Positions 27,061 through 37,026 of a DNA stretch of 64,000 nt are shown here, one piece after another. A model generated the notes under the pieces. That model was given only the letters and a program-made list of their open reading frames with translations. It was not told where the DNA came from and did not search any database. This stretch comes from Vibrio cortegadensis (GTDB lineage Bacteria > Pseudomonadota > Gammaproteobacteria > Enterobacterales > Vibrionaceae): contig NZ_AP025473.1 of NCBI RefSeq assembly GCF_024347395.1, positions 1,302,001 through 1,366,000 of the forward strand, given 5' to 3'. How positions within the stretch are numbered: position 1 is the stretch's first letter; each line of letters starts with the position of its first letter. Both the position numbers and the translations under genes were made by a program.

Positions 27061-27407
27061 TCTTTTAATTACCAATAATTGTTTAAATTGCTGCAATTTA
27101 ACGAAAGAAAAAGCCGTATTACCCCCAGATATCACAGCTTTTCGGTATGCATAAATTTGATTTTGGGGCTGAGCTACACGCAGAAAGAGCACAAAGACTC
27201 ATAATTATAACTAACACTTTTATCTTCATCGTTTTGTACCTTATCTACATTGCATCTACGCTCAGTGGCAACACCATAGCAGGTTTTTATCTCTAAAACT
27301 GGACTAGACTCAACTGTTGAGGTTAAGGCTTTCAATTTTTTGGTTAATGTAAATCGACGACCTCCAATGTGGTAAGATATATTAATCTAGTTCAAATCTA
27401 AGGATTT
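27061..27407. other. Intergenic region between the hypothetical gene and creA
   Basis: About 350 bp. It carries the divergent promoters of the two flanking genes by position, but I see no clear sigma-70 pair, RNA gene, repeat or small ORF with a ribosome site. The left 130 bp is open in frame with the hypothetical gene. Confidence 0.4.
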
Positions 27408-27887
27408 ATGATGAAGAAAATTCTATTCGCTCTTGGCCTTTCTGTTTTTTTGGTTGGCTGCTCTGACAACGAAGTGGGTGACGTATCTCTCGGCCTCTTC
27501 ACAATGAAAGACATCAAAATAGAAAATCTCAAAGATGATATCGTGACAGGCGTAACTTGCCATATTGCCTCTATCGAAGCTGATTTTAGCCTCGCTGACC
27601 CGAGTGACAGCTCAATATCTTGCCGTCAAACAGGTGACATTACCCCTGATATGATCGCGCAAATTGATAAAAGTAAATCCGGCGAAGTTGTCTTCAAAAA
27701 ATCGAAAAGTATCTTTTTCAAATCGATGAAAGTAAGACGTATCTATGATGCTGATAACCAAACTTTACTTTACTTGTCTTATACAACGAAAGAAACAGAC
27801 GGTAGTTTCAAACACAGCCTTTCGACTGTCCCACTTTGGGGAACGAAGGCTTATACTGAACCAACTGTGGCTTCAAATGTTCAATAG
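27408..27887 (+). CDS. creA: CreA-family lipoprotein
   Basis: The 159-residue product matches CreA (about 157 residues in E. coli) across its length: VGDVSLGLFTMKDIKIE, a GVTCHIA segment, SISCRQTG and the strongly conserved GEVVFKKSKSIFFKSMKVRRIYD with a following LLYLSYT. The N terminus has a lipobox ending LVGC, so the mature protein would be a lipoprotein, whereas E. coli CreA has an ordinary signal peptide. Two conserved cysteines may form a disulfide. Function of the family is unknown. AAGGAT precedes the ATG and a hairpin follows the stop. Confidence 0.9.
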   Translation: MMKKILFALGLSVFLVGCSDNEVGDVSLGLFTMKDIKIENLKDDIVTGVTCHIASIEADFSLADPSDSSISCRQTGDITPDMIAQIDKSKSGEVVFKKSKSIFFKSMKVRRIYDADNQTLLYLSYTTKETDGSFKHSLSTVPLWGTKAYTEPTVASNVQ

Positions 27888-27908
27888 CTTGTTTTTATGA
27901 TCTCTCTT

Positions 27909-27935
27909 GCGGTTGGTTGTAAGATAACCAACCGC
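27909..27935 (+). terminator. Hairpin after creA
   Basis: GCGGTTGGTT / AACCAACCGC stem (10 bp) with a 7-nt loop, 21 bp after the stop. No proper T run follows, so efficiency is uncertain. Confidence 0.6.
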
Positions 27936-27975
27936 ATCTATATGTAATAAAAATGAAAGTACTTTTGCCCTTTTG

Positions 27976-27984
27976 TGATATGAT
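27976..27984 (+). promoter_or_regulatory. Extended -10 element upstream of gsk
   Basis: TG-A-TATGAT, matching the extended -10 pattern TGnTATAAT, about 33 bp before the gsk start. No convincing -35 is needed for this promoter class. The call rests on motif only. Confidence 0.4.
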
Positions 27985-28016
27985 CCAGAAAATTTTCTAA
28001 GCCCCCTTTATTCATC

Positions 28017-29321
28017 ATGAAGTTTCCCGGTCAGCGTAAATCTAAGCATTATTTCCCAACACACACTCGTGATCCACTTGTCAATCAGATGAAACAAGCT
28101 CCAAAATTGTATCGCCCGATTATTGTTGGTGTTGGTCAAACCATTGTCGATATTGAAGCTCGTGTAGATGATGAGTTCCTTGCTAAGTACGAATTGAGTA
28201 AAGGACATTCTTTGGTCTTAGAAGAGAGCAAAGCGGATGCTTTATACGATGAGCTCGTTGAACGCGGTCTTATTACACATCAGTACCCTGGTGATACAAT
28301 TGGTAATACACTGCACAACTACTCAGTACTCGCAGATAGCAAGTCCGTTCTACTTGGGGTTATGTCGCGTAATATCGAAGTCGGTTCTTTTGCCTACCGT
28401 TATCTTTGCCGCACATCGTCACGCATGAACCTCAATAATCTTCAAACCGTTGAAGGTTCAATTGGTCGTTGCTATACATTGATCTCTCAAGATGGCGAAC
28501 GAACATTCGCAATCAATGAAGGTGAAATGAATCAACTTCGCCCAGATAGTATTCCTGAAGATGTATTCGAAAAAGCATCTGCATTGGTTGTATCTTCATA
28601 CCTAATGCGTGGTAAGCCTGAAGACCCAATGCCACAAGCTGTTGCTCGTGCTATTGAACTCGCGAAAAGCCAGAATGTACCTGTTGTTCTAACTCTTGGA
28701 ACTAAATGGGTTATTGAAGGTAACGCAGAGTGGTGGCAAGAGTACATCAAAGAAAACATTTCAATCATTGCGATGAATGAAGAAGAAGGTGAAGCCCTCA
28801 CTGGTGAGAAAGATCCTCTTCTTGCAGCAGACAAAGCTCTTGATTGGGTTGATTTGGTTCTTTGTACTTCTGGCCCTGTAGGGCTTTATATGGCTGGCTA
28901 TATTGAGGATTCAGTTAAGCGCGAAACCGAACTTGCTTTGCTGCCGGGTAATATACCTGAGTTCAATAAATATGAATTCAGCCGTGCTATGCGTAAACAA
29001 GAATGTCAGACGCCAGTAAAAGTTTACTCGCATATCGGCCCATATTTAGGTGGCCCGCTTGAAATCAAAAATACCAATGGTGCGGGTGATGCTGCGCTGT
29101 CTGCTCTTCTTCATGATATGGCGGCAAATAGCCATCACTGCATGAACGTTCCTAATTCATCAAAGCATGATCAGCCTTACCTGACCTACTCTTCGCTCTC
29201 TCAAATTTGTAAATACGCAAACCGCGTAAGCTATGAAGTGTTAACACAACACTCACCTCGCTTAGCTCGTGCATTACCAGAGCGTGAAGATAGCTTGGAA
29301 GAGGTTTACTGGGACAGGTAA
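28017..29321 (+). CDS. gsk: Inosine/guanosine kinase
   Basis: The 434-residue PfkB-family nucleoside kinase is the same length as E. coli Gsk (434). It has the family-specific start MKFPGQRKSKHYFP, an N-terminal substrate region with GVGQTIVDIEA, and the C-terminal catalytic motif NTNGAGDAALSALLHD, where the Asp is the base. It phosphorylates inosine and guanosine to IMP and GMP in purine salvage, in the cytoplasm. It is a single gene flanked by an extended -10 promoter and a strong terminator. The next gene, fhs, feeds one-carbon units to purine synthesis but has its own promoter. Confidence 0.96.
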   Translation: MKFPGQRKSKHYFPTHTRDPLVNQMKQAPKLYRPIIVGVGQTIVDIEARVDDEFLAKYELSKGHSLVLEESKADALYDELVERGLITHQYPGDTIGNTLHNYSVLADSKSVLLGVMSRNIEVGSFAYRYLCRTSSRMNLNNLQTVEGSIGRCYTLISQDGERTFAINEGEMNQLRPDSIPEDVFEKASALVVSSYLMRGKPEDPMPQAVARAIELAKSQNVPVVLTLGTKWVIEGNAEWWQEYIKENISIIAMNEEEGEALTGEKDPLLAADKALDWVDLVLCTSGPVGLYMAGYIEDSVKRETELALLPGNIPEFNKYEFSRAMRKQECQTPVKVYSHIGPYLGGPLEIKNTNGAGDAALSALLHDMAANSHHCMNVPNSSKHDQPYLTYSSLSQICKYANRVSYEVLTQHSPRLARALPEREDSLEEVYWDR

Positions 29322-29359
29322 TACTGATTCAAATCAAACTTCTTTTATCTATGTAAATG

Positions 29360-29386
29360 AAGGCCACATAACGTGGCCTTTATTAT
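29360..29386 (+). terminator. Terminator after gsk
   Basis: AAGGCCAC / GTGGCCTT stem with a 5-nt loop followed by TATTATTGTT, 39 bp after the stop. Confidence 0.75.
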
Positions 29387-29484
29387 TGTTACACGAAAAA
29401 TATATGGTACAACCATCTCATATTGATCTAAGGCAGAAAGTCTATTGTTTTATTTCTGATAGTGTAGAACTCTAGAATTTTCTC

Positions 29485-29532
29485 TTTACATAATACAATA
29501 TAGCCGTATCATGCCGACGCAAACGATTACGC
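29485..29532 (+). promoter_or_regulatory. fhs promoter with PurR-like box
   Basis: TTTACA (29485-29490), a 16-bp spacer and TATCAT (29507-29512) form a good sigma-70 pair. Directly downstream, 29517-29532 reads ACGCAAACGATTACGC, close to the PurR operator consensus ACGCAAACGTTTGCGT. The box covers the expected transcription start, a repressing position. Purine-dependent repression of formate-tetrahydrofolate ligase makes metabolic sense, since 10-formyl-THF is a purine precursor. Confidence 0.65.
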
Positions 29533-29562
29533 AACTTGAGTAAGTGAGAATAAGGGGCATTT

Positions 29563-31311
29563 ATGCTATCTGATATTGATATCTGTCGAGCAACAAAATT
29601 AGCGAACATTGAAGCGATCGCCACTAAAGCGGGGCTTCTCCAGTCTGAATTCCAATCTCATGGCCCTTACAAAGCAAAAGTCTCATTACAAACCATCAAA
29701 CGATTAGAAGACAATCCTAATGGCAAATTAGTCTTAGTCACTGCGATAACGCCAACCCCTCTTGGCGAAGGTAAAACAGTCACGACGATCGGCTTGTCTC
29801 AGGGCTTAGCCCAAATTGGAAAATCTGTTATGGCCTGCATTCGTCAGCCATCTATGGGACCAGTTTTTGGCGTTAAAGGCGGTGCCGCTGGCGGTGGATT
29901 ATCTCAAGTAGCACCGATGGAAGAGTTAAATTTACACCTCACTGGTGATATTCATTCTGTAACCGCGGCCCACAACCTTGCAGCTGCAGCAATCGATGCT
30001 CGTATTTACCATGAACAACGTGAAGGCTACCAAGCATTTGAACAACGTTCAGGACTGAAAGCATTAAAGATTGATTCGAATAATGTCTGCTGGAAGCGTG
30101 TTGTCGACCATAATGATCGTGCTTTACGTATAATTACCGTTGGTCAGAATGAACCTGGAAAAACGATTAACGGCTATCAACGCGAAGATGGATTCGACAT
30201 TTCGGCCGCATCTGAACTCATGGCTATCTTAGCTCTTGCTGCGGATTTGAAAGATCTACGCCATCGTATTGGTAATATTGTTATGGCGTATGATTTAGAG
30301 GGCTTACCTATTACCGCTGAAGATTTGCAAGTCGCGGGAGCAATGGCAGTAACAATGCGGGATGCCATCGAGCCAACACTGATGCAAACACTCGAAGGCG
30401 TACCAACGCTAATCCATTCAGGGCCATTTGCGAATATTGCTCACGGTAACTCTTCTATTATTGCTGATAATATCGCTCTAAAACTCGCCGATTACACTGT
30501 TACAGAAGGCGGATTCGGTTCTGACATGGGATTTGAAAAAGCGTGTAATATCAAAGCACTAACATCAAAAATCTCTCCTGATTGTGCAGTCATCGTCGCA
30601 ACATTACGTGGCTTGAAAGCGAATTCGGGTCTTTACGATCTCCGCCCTGGCGCGGCACTTCCTGAATCGTTATTTCGCCCTGACCAAAATGCACTAGAAG
30701 CAGGATTTGAAAACCTAAAATGGCATATTAACAACGTCAATCGTTATGGTATTCCTGCTGTCGTCGCCATTAACCGCTTCCCTCAAGACTCTGACGAAGA
30801 ACTAAATGTTTTGAAAGAGATGATTGAGTCATTAGATGGGCAAGTTTCTGTCGCGATCAGTGAAGCATTTGAGAAAGGCGGAAATGGTGCAATTGAACTC
30901 GCAAATGCCGTCACAATCGCGTGCGAAAATGAGAAAAGCTTCAATTCGTTATATACACTAGAACAATCTATTGAAGAGAAGTTAATGGCGGTTTGCAAAA
31001 TTGGCTATGGTGCAACAAGTGTCGAGTTTTCAGAGCTTACCAAGAAACAACTGCATCAGTTGACTGTACAAGGGTTTGACAAATTAGCGGTTTGCTTAGC
31101 AAAAACACCATTATCTATATCCACTGATCCTTCAGTAAAAGGTGCTCCTAATGATTTTACCGTTCATATTAGAGAGTTAAAATTATGCTCAGGTGCTGGG
31201 TTTATTTACGCTTTGTGTGGCAATGTAATGACAATGCCAGGTTTACCTGACAAGCCAGCGTTCATGGCTTTAGATCTTGATGATGAAGGTAATATTACAG
31301 GCTTAAGTTAA
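29563..31311 (+). CDS. fhs: Formate-tetrahydrofolate ligase
   Basis: The 582-residue enzyme has the P-loop TPTPLGEGKT at about 66-75, followed by family blocks SMGPVFGVKGGAAGGG, DIHSVTAAHNLAAA and TEGGFGSDMGFEK. The C-terminal VKGAPNDFTVHIRE and MTMPGLP blocks end it. It makes 10-formyltetrahydrofolate from formate, THF and ATP, and is slightly longer than the usual 555-560 residues. Cytoplasmic. A formate dehydrogenase fragment at the window start also handles formate, but the two are 29 kb apart. Confidence 0.97.
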   Translation: MLSDIDICRATKLANIEAIATKAGLLQSEFQSHGPYKAKVSLQTIKRLEDNPNGKLVLVTAITPTPLGEGKTVTTIGLSQGLAQIGKSVMACIRQPSMGPVFGVKGGAAGGGLSQVAPMEELNLHLTGDIHSVTAAHNLAAAAIDARIYHEQREGYQAFEQRSGLKALKIDSNNVCWKRVVDHNDRALRIITVGQNEPGKTINGYQREDGFDISAASELMAILALAADLKDLRHRIGNIVMAYDLEGLPITAEDLQVAGAMAVTMRDAIEPTLMQTLEGVPTLIHSGPFANIAHGNSSIIADNIALKLADYTVTEGGFGSDMGFEKACNIKALTSKISPDCAVIVATLRGLKANSGLYDLRPGAALPESLFRPDQNALEAGFENLKWHINNVNRYGIPAVVAINRFPQDSDEELNVLKEMIESLDGQVSVAISEAFEKGGNGAIELANAVTIACENEKSFNSLYTLEQSIEEKLMAVCKIGYGATSVEFSELTKKQLHQLTVQGFDKLAVCLAKTPLSISTDPSVKGAPNDFTVHIRELKLCSGAGFIYALCGNVMTMPGLPDKPAFMALDLDDEGNITGLS

Positions 31312-31340
31312 GCCATTTCAGTTATCACTAGTCATGCACG

Positions 31341-31379
31341 AAAGCTCCAGCAGTCAACTCGGCTCTGGGGCTTTTCTGT
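31341..31379 (+). terminator. Terminator after fhs
   Basis: AAAGCTCCAG / CTGGGGCTTT stem (one mismatch) with a 16-nt loop and a TTTTCTGTTTT tail, 29 bp after the stop. Confidence 0.65.
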
Positions 31380-31575
31380 TTTGGTTCCTACTTTTATTGA
31401 AGCAAATTTCGTCCATTTACAGTGTAAAAACCAATAATACGGATTCGAGAAGAATACTAGTGCCCACACTCCATTCATAAATCCACACAATCTGACACAT
31501 TTACTCAAATATATGCGTACAACATCACATGAATAGCTCGCAAAACAATGTACCATATATCATTACTATGGTGAG

Positions 31576-33483
31576 GTGAAAGCGTTGACATTTATATCAA
31601 AAGCAATCTATCAATTTATATTAATATTTATTGCATTAAGTATTGTGCCAGCTATTTATGTCGTAAAAGAGTATGACAACATTTATACAAAACACGCGCA
31701 TGAAATAAATAAAACTAGCTTTAATCAACTTGAAACCATCTCAAATGACTTCAGTAAACTAATTAAAAGGCTCCATGCATCCACAAAAAACATGGCTACC
31801 TCTACTGTCTTGCTTCAAGCACTACAAGAACCGAACTCTACAAATATAAAAGTGCTTCATGATGTTTGGGCACTTATCGCTGATGGGCAAGGTTATTTTT
31901 CAAAACTCCGCTTCATTAACAGTGATGGTATGGAAGTTTTGCGCGTTAATTATGATTCATCAGGGTCATTCCCTGTTGACGAACGCCACCTCCAGAATCA
32001 ATCTAACCGTGAATTTTTTCAGTACGCAACGGGTTTGTCAGCTAACCAAGTAGGCATTTACTCCATTGATTTAGAAATGGAAAATAATACATTTTCTCAA
32101 CCATTATCCCCTACTCTACGCTTTATCGTACCAATCACAGTTAAAGGTGATCGCTTGGGGTACTTCGTTGCTAACCTTAATCTCAATATCGTATCGACAA
32201 CCCTTCATGCTCACCACCTTACAAATCGATACACTACCATTATCAATGGCGATGGTTACACTCTCCTTGGTGGCAAAAAAAGCACTGCATATGGACATTT
32301 AATTTCAGAAAGAGAAGGGGAAACTCTCAAAGTCACTCAACCTGAGTTGTGGTCCTTAATTCAATCAAATGAAAGCGGCAATTACTTTAACGGAAAACAG
32401 TGGACGACCTATTCTAAGATTTATTGTCCGTTTGATTTCTCTGACGACTCTCTTTATATGCTAGTGACCCATAAAAATGACGATTTTGTCTCAGCTTATA
32501 AGAACAATATCGAGGATTTTAAGTGGCAAGTCGCGGCTTTACTCTTTATTTTGGTTTTCATATCCATATCCTTTACCGTGTGGAATATAACCCACAAGAA
32601 AAACTGTCTTGACAGTAAAATAGCCAAGGCGGCAATGAATGGAATGTCCGCAGTCATCATTACTGACAAAAATAATCGTATAATTACTGTTAATCAAGAA
32701 TTTACGAGAGTAAGTGGCTACACGTTAGATGAAGTAAAAGGTAAGAGCCCGTCACTGTTTAGCTCAGGGAATCACAACCAAGAGTTCTTTATTAATATGT
32801 GGCGTCATTTACAGACCGATGGTCAGTGGCAAGGAGAAGTCATCAATAAGCGTAAAGATGGAACCTTGATAACGGAGATTTTAAGAATTCAGGCCATTAC
32901 AGGCAAAAACAATGTCATTAAATTTTATGTCGCCTCATTTGTCGATATTACAGAACGTAAAGAGTTAGAAAATAGATTAAGAACCTTAAGCGAAAAAGAT
33001 CCACTTGCGGGGTGCTGGAACAGAAGAAAATTTGATCTCGAATTAAAAAATGAGTGTGCACGGGTGGTTCGTTATCCTCAACAGGCGAAGTCTTGTCTTG
33101 GCATCATTGATATTGACCATTTCAAACGAGTGAATGACAAACTCGGACATGATGAAGGTGATAAGGTGATTAAAGTTGTAACAGAAATCCTTCAAAAAGA
33201 GTGTCGCGAAACTGATTTTATCGCTCGAATTGGCGGTGAAGAATTCGGTGTAATTATGCCCCACACAACCACTTCAGAAGCAGAGATCGTTATGAACCGT
33301 TTACGTGTTGCGGTATTTCTACATTTTGAAGAAAAAATCACTATTAGCGGCGGGGTCACTGACATAATCGAGAGCTCAGAGCGCACCTATAAATGCGCTG
33401 ACATTGCTCTTTATGATGCCAAATCTTCTGGTCGAAACAAAATTGCTCTGTTTTCTAGTAGTGAGTTTGATCAAATCGCTTAA
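31576..33483 (+). CDS. Diguanylate cyclase with periplasmic Cache sensor, PAS and GGDEF domains
   Basis: The protein of about 635 residues has TM1 at about 10-30, a double-Cache-like periplasmic domain to about 310, TM2 at about 316-335, a PAS domain at about 350-465 and GGDEF at about 475-630. The active site is GGEEF near residue 552, and an RETD inhibitory site lies five residues before it, so it should make c-di-GMP with product inhibition. The GTG at 31576 is the first start in frame. A TTG at 31585 has a better-spaced GGTG upstream and may be the true start. Its Cache segment (SIDLEMENN, then LSPTLRFIVPI) resembles that of the histidine kinase at 61485. Confidence 0.92.
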   Translation: MKALTFISKAIYQFILIFIALSIVPAIYVVKEYDNIYTKHAHEINKTSFNQLETISNDFSKLIKRLHASTKNMATSTVLLQALQEPNSTNIKVLHDVWALIADGQGYFSKLRFINSDGMEVLRVNYDSSGSFPVDERHLQNQSNREFFQYATGLSANQVGIYSIDLEMENNTFSQPLSPTLRFIVPITVKGDRLGYFVANLNLNIVSTTLHAHHLTNRYTTIINGDGYTLLGGKKSTAYGHLISEREGETLKVTQPELWSLIQSNESGNYFNGKQWTTYSKIYCPFDFSDDSLYMLVTHKNDDFVSAYKNNIEDFKWQVAALLFILVFISISFTVWNITHKKNCLDSKIAKAAMNGMSAVIITDKNNRIITVNQEFTRVSGYTLDEVKGKSPSLFSSGNHNQEFFINMWRHLQTDGQWQGEVINKRKDGTLITEILRIQAITGKNNVIKFYVASFVDITERKELENRLRTLSEKDPLAGCWNRRKFDLELKNECARVVRYPQQAKSCLGIIDIDHFKRVNDKLGHDEGDKVIKVVTEILQKECRETDFIARIGGEEFGVIMPHTTTSEAEIVMNRLRVAVFLHFEEKITISGGVTDIIESSERTYKCADIALYDAKSSGRNKIALFSSSEFDQIA

Positions 33484-33522
33484 TCAAGTTCTCCACCATA
33501 TACAAGCCACATCCATCTCATA

Positions 33523-33561
33523 TAAAAATGAAGCACCGCGATATTAATCGAGGCGCTTCAT
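33523..33561 (-). terminator. Terminator of the chitinase gene
   Basis: ATGAAGC-CC-CGAT / ATCG-GG-GCTTCAT stem with two mismatches. On the minus strand it ends in TTTTTATA, about 45 bp after the chitinase stop. It lies between convergent genes. Confidence 0.75.
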
Positions 33562-33605
33562 CTACGTTTCGTTGAATGTTTCAAGTAAAAGAAATTTACC
33601 TGAAA

Positions 33606-36600
33606 TTAAACATTACAAACTTTCGTCCAACTTCCATCACTACCAGGAACTGAAGCGGTCCACCAATTAGCTTGATACACCACGCCTTGATGGATCAGTT
33701 TATCGCCTGTATTTACATGGCTAGGGTTTCCCGCCCAATCTTTTTGCGGAAAGTCCGGGTAAATTCCAACGCCAGAGCTCTCACAAGTTCCAGGGTTTGT
33801 TCCACCATTGTCTCCATTATCACCATCATTACCGTTATTAAAGTCACCTAGAGGTAAATCAGGCTGTTCGAACTTAAATGCGTAATCAACACCATTAAGA
33901 TTCACGCTGTAGTTCGCAGGCCCTGAAATTGGCAAGTAATAGACCATATCAAGTTCATAAACGCCACCTGCTGGAAGTTCTTTCCAAGCTGGCAATGTGA
34001 ACGCAACACGGTGCATGATGCCATCTAGCCCACCGATATTATCACTACGTGAGTGACCTGAAGCAATAACCGTCAGCCCTCCACCAGATTGGTCTTTGGC
34101 ATTGTCTGGAGCGGATACTGGAATGTCAAACTGGAACTCTGTACCGCCAGGTAGAGCATGACCCGTATTATTAGTAAAGGTTACTTTAGGGTTAATTGGG
34201 TAGTTTTGATCACCGACTTTAAAACCACCGACCGAAACCGCTATATCCACGCTTTCTGTTGGTATTGCGCCAGTCGCAACCTTATTTCCATACGGTGTCG
34301 CTGATTTAAATTTGTCATAAATTGCTTTGGTCATGGTGTTACCCATATGGTATTCACCATTACCACTTGTACACGCTTGCTCAGTAGTATCAATGCCAGT
34401 GCGATTTCCTGCGTTATCAAGGATATAACAGTTATAGTCTCCCGCGAGCTCCCAGAACATGATGCCGCCAATCTCTTTATCGATAACGTAGTCTGCTTTC
34501 ACATCGATAGACTGTTTATCTTCCGTTGAAAGGAATACGCCCTTCTCTGCATTCCACAACCAAGGGGCTACGGCTACACTGTCATAGTGGCGAGCATAAG
34601 AACCGACAAATTTATCCGCGGGATCATTAACAGGATCAAGCTTATATGCATCGGCATAAGAGCCCCAAATACCTTTCTCTAAGTTTTTAGCATGCCACAT
34701 CGGGTTGGATCCCGCGCCCATCTCATTCCCTTTCGCATCGGTATCGTGCCACATGTTATCGATACCAATTGCACCATTACCGCAATTGTTTTTCTCACCT
34801 TCTCCTGTCCCTGCCGCACACTCAGCTTGATTAGGAAGTGCCGCTCTGCCCCATAGACCATTATCACCACCGGTAACGTCCTGCCAGCCACGAGTGTAAT
34901 ATGGAACGCCAATATTGATTCGTCCCGCAGGCATTGAACCTCTAAAGTAGTGGTAGGCCCAGTCTGTATTTAGATAGCCAATCCCACCATAAGCTGCCGT
35001 TCCGTAGACATTCCACTGTGCGAGTTCAGAGTCCTTGCCTGTGTCATACAAAGCAGCATTATGACCAACATGATCATTCCACGCACCGTGCAAGTCATAA
35101 GACATAATATTGACGTAATCAAGGTACTTAGTGACATCAAATGTCTCCATCCCACGCAACAAATAGCCGGAAGACGGTGCGGCAATTGTTAACATATAAT
35201 GATGGTCATCTTGCGCAGAAGCGACATCCAATTTTTCACGCAGCACCTTCATCAACTCTTGATAAGAAGCCCACAGATACTGTCGGCGTGGCTCCATAAA
35301 TGCCTTATCATCAGGATTACCCGCTCCCGCCATAGACGTTGGGTATTCGTAATCGATATCTAGACCATCGAAGCGATACTTTCTCATCATTTCAACAGCA
35401 GAGGTTGCGAATGTCTCGATCCCTTGTTTATTGATCGAACCATCAGCATTCGTCGTCATAGTATAGAATCCGCCATCTGCGACTCTATTACCATCGGTGC
35501 CAAAATGTCCTCCTGTTTCAGCCCATCCTCCAATTGAGATAAGCGTTTTCACATCGTGCTTCTGTTTTGCAGTCGCAAGCGCACCAAAATGGCCTTTGAA
35601 ACCTAGATTTGGATCGATCTCAACACCAGCCCACTCTTTGCCAACGGCAGCATTATTTGGATCATTAACGTCCCCAACATTCACTTTGCCATCAGAGCCG
35701 ATACTCACGAACGCATAGTTAATATGAGTGAGCTGATCCCAAGGAATATCTTTTACAAGGTATGCGGCTTGTGGATCATCCCCCGAACGCCAACTGGTGA
35801 AATAACCAATCACACGACGTGGGTGATCAGCGCCCATAATTTCACGCCCTTCGTCATCATAAATCGTGCAATATGGAACATTCACGCCCTCTGTTTGATA
35901 CAAACCATCTGGGCGGCAAGTGTTAGCGACAGCATCTCCTTTCACTACCAACTCACTGATGGCGGAGTCAGTCGTTGCACCTTCGTTGTCTGTCGATCTT
36001 GCATATACTGCTAATGTACCCACTTTGACAGCGGTATAATTAAGAGCATATGGGGCTTTTGCGGCGGTTCCGACAAGCTGTCCTCCAACAAAGAAATCTA
36101 CTTTATCAATACTTCCGTCTGAATCTTCAGCCGTAGCAGTCAAGGTGACGGTTGAATTAAGATCGATTTGAGAAGCAGAAAGGACAAGGCTAGCAGAAGG
36201 TGGAAGGTTATCAGAAGCCGCTGGATTAACGGAAATCAACACAGAGCTCTCTTTGCTCACTCCACCTTTATCGTCATATGCAATGACGCTAAATAAGTGA
36301 TCTCCAACGGTTGAGGCCCAAGTTGCTAAATAAGGAACAGAGCGGCTATCGCCTACAATAACGTCATCCACAGAAAACTCGACTAATGCGATACTTCCAT
36401 CTGCATCACTTGCATCAGCAGCCAATTGAACAACATCACCAGCGGTGATCGCATCATTTATACTTGGAGATGTCAAACTTGCTGTCGGAAGCTGGTTAGG
36501 CTCTACAGGGCTAGTCCCTGAACACGCATCAAGCAACTTCCACTGGGCATAATCACCAGAAAACTTTGTTGGATCATTATTTTGATTCCAGTAATTTGCT

Positions 36601-36779
36601 TGATATGCACTACCTTGATGCTGAACTTTTGCTCCGCCCGTATATACTTCTGCCGAATCCCAGACTTCCATAGCATTACAATCAACGGCTGCGTAGCTAT
36701 TAAAAGCCATTAAGCAGGAAACTGTCAGTGTGCTAAGTGCAAACATACTCGTATTTGCTACTTTGTTTTTCAAACGCAT
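33606..36779 (-). CDS. chiA: Secreted multi-domain GH18 chitinase
   Basis: The 1057-residue protein has a signal peptide (about 1-30), a CBM5/12 chitin-binding module (about 32-88, with YQANYWNQN) and two Ig-like beta domains (about 97-180 and 190-280). A GH18 catalytic domain spans about 315-830 with DGLDIDYE at about 469-476; Glu is the acid catalyst. A C-terminal chitinase-specific domain (about 850-985), a Gly/Asn/Asp linker and a second CBM5/12 (YQANWWTAS) end it. It would hydrolyse chitin outside the cell, a common Vibrio trait. It is a single gene with its own terminator. The CBMs at both ends suggest a processive, chitin-anchored enzyme. Confidence 0.95.
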   Translation of the reverse strand: MRLKNKVANTSMFALSTLTVSCLMAFNSYAAVDCNAMEVWDSAEVYTGGAKVQHQGSAYQANYWNQNNDPTKFSGDYAQWKLLDACSGTSPVEPNQLPTASLTSPSINDAITAGDVVQLAADASDADGSIALVEFSVDDVIVGDSRSVPYLATWASTVGDHLFSVIAYDDKGGVSKESSVLISVNPAASDNLPPSASLVLSASQIDLNSTVTLTATAEDSDGSIDKVDFFVGGQLVGTAAKAPYALNYTAVKVGTLAVYARSTDNEGATTDSAISELVVKGDAVANTCRPDGLYQTEGVNVPYCTIYDDEGREIMGADHPRRVIGYFTSWRSGDDPQAAYLVKDIPWDQLTHINYAFVSIGSDGKVNVGDVNDPNNAAVGKEWAGVEIDPNLGFKGHFGALATAKQKHDVKTLISIGGWAETGGHFGTDGNRVADGGFYTMTTNADGSINKQGIETFATSAVEMMRKYRFDGLDIDYEYPTSMAGAGNPDDKAFMEPRRQYLWASYQELMKVLREKLDVASAQDDHHYMLTIAAPSSGYLLRGMETFDVTKYLDYVNIMSYDLHGAWNDHVGHNAALYDTGKDSELAQWNVYGTAAYGGIGYLNTDWAYHYFRGSMPAGRINIGVPYYTRGWQDVTGGDNGLWGRAALPNQAECAAGTGEGEKNNCGNGAIGIDNMWHDTDAKGNEMGAGSNPMWHAKNLEKGIWGSYADAYKLDPVNDPADKFVGSYARHYDSVAVAPWLWNAEKGVFLSTEDKQSIDVKADYVIDKEIGGIMFWELAGDYNCYILDNAGNRTGIDTTEQACTSGNGEYHMGNTMTKAIYDKFKSATPYGNKVATGAIPTESVDIAVSVGGFKVGDQNYPINPKVTFTNNTGHALPGGTEFQFDIPVSAPDNAKDQSGGGLTVIASGHSRSDNIGGLDGIMHRVAFTLPAWKELPAGGVYELDMVYYLPISGPANYSVNLNGVDYAFKFEQPDLPLGDFNNGNDGDNGDNGGTNPGTCESSGVGIYPDFPQKDWAGNPSHVNTGDKLIHQGVVYQANWWTASVPGSDGSWTKVCNV

Positions 36780-36995
36780 AATACCTATCCCTTAACTTAT
36801 TGTTCCACGTATTAAAAAGATATATTTAAGATGACAACGACTTAAATCGCTGCGTGACGCAACTTTAGGCTAGATAGATTTTTTAACACTGAGATTTATG
36901 CTGATTCACACATTCACTCGCAAAATGTTGTGTGAACAGTGCAACAACAGAGGCTTATTTTGCATCGATAAGAAATATTTCGAAGATTTTTTGCA
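36780..36995. other. Upstream region of the chitinase gene
   Basis: About 215 bp of AT-rich non-coding DNA that must hold the chitinase promoter. I see no clear -35/-10 pair, operator or small ORF. The TGCGTGACGCA palindrome at about 36851-36861 may be a binding site. Confidence 0.35.
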
Positions 36996-37026
36996 ATAAA
37001 AAACCACATCAGATTCGATGTGGTTT
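36996..37026 (-). terminator. Terminator of the AraC-family regulator gene
   Basis: AAACCACATC / GATGTGGTTT stem (10 bp, 6-nt loop). On the minus strand it is followed by a T run. It lies 170 bp beyond the regulator stop, and the 170 bp between holds no recognisable gene. Confidence 0.7.
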
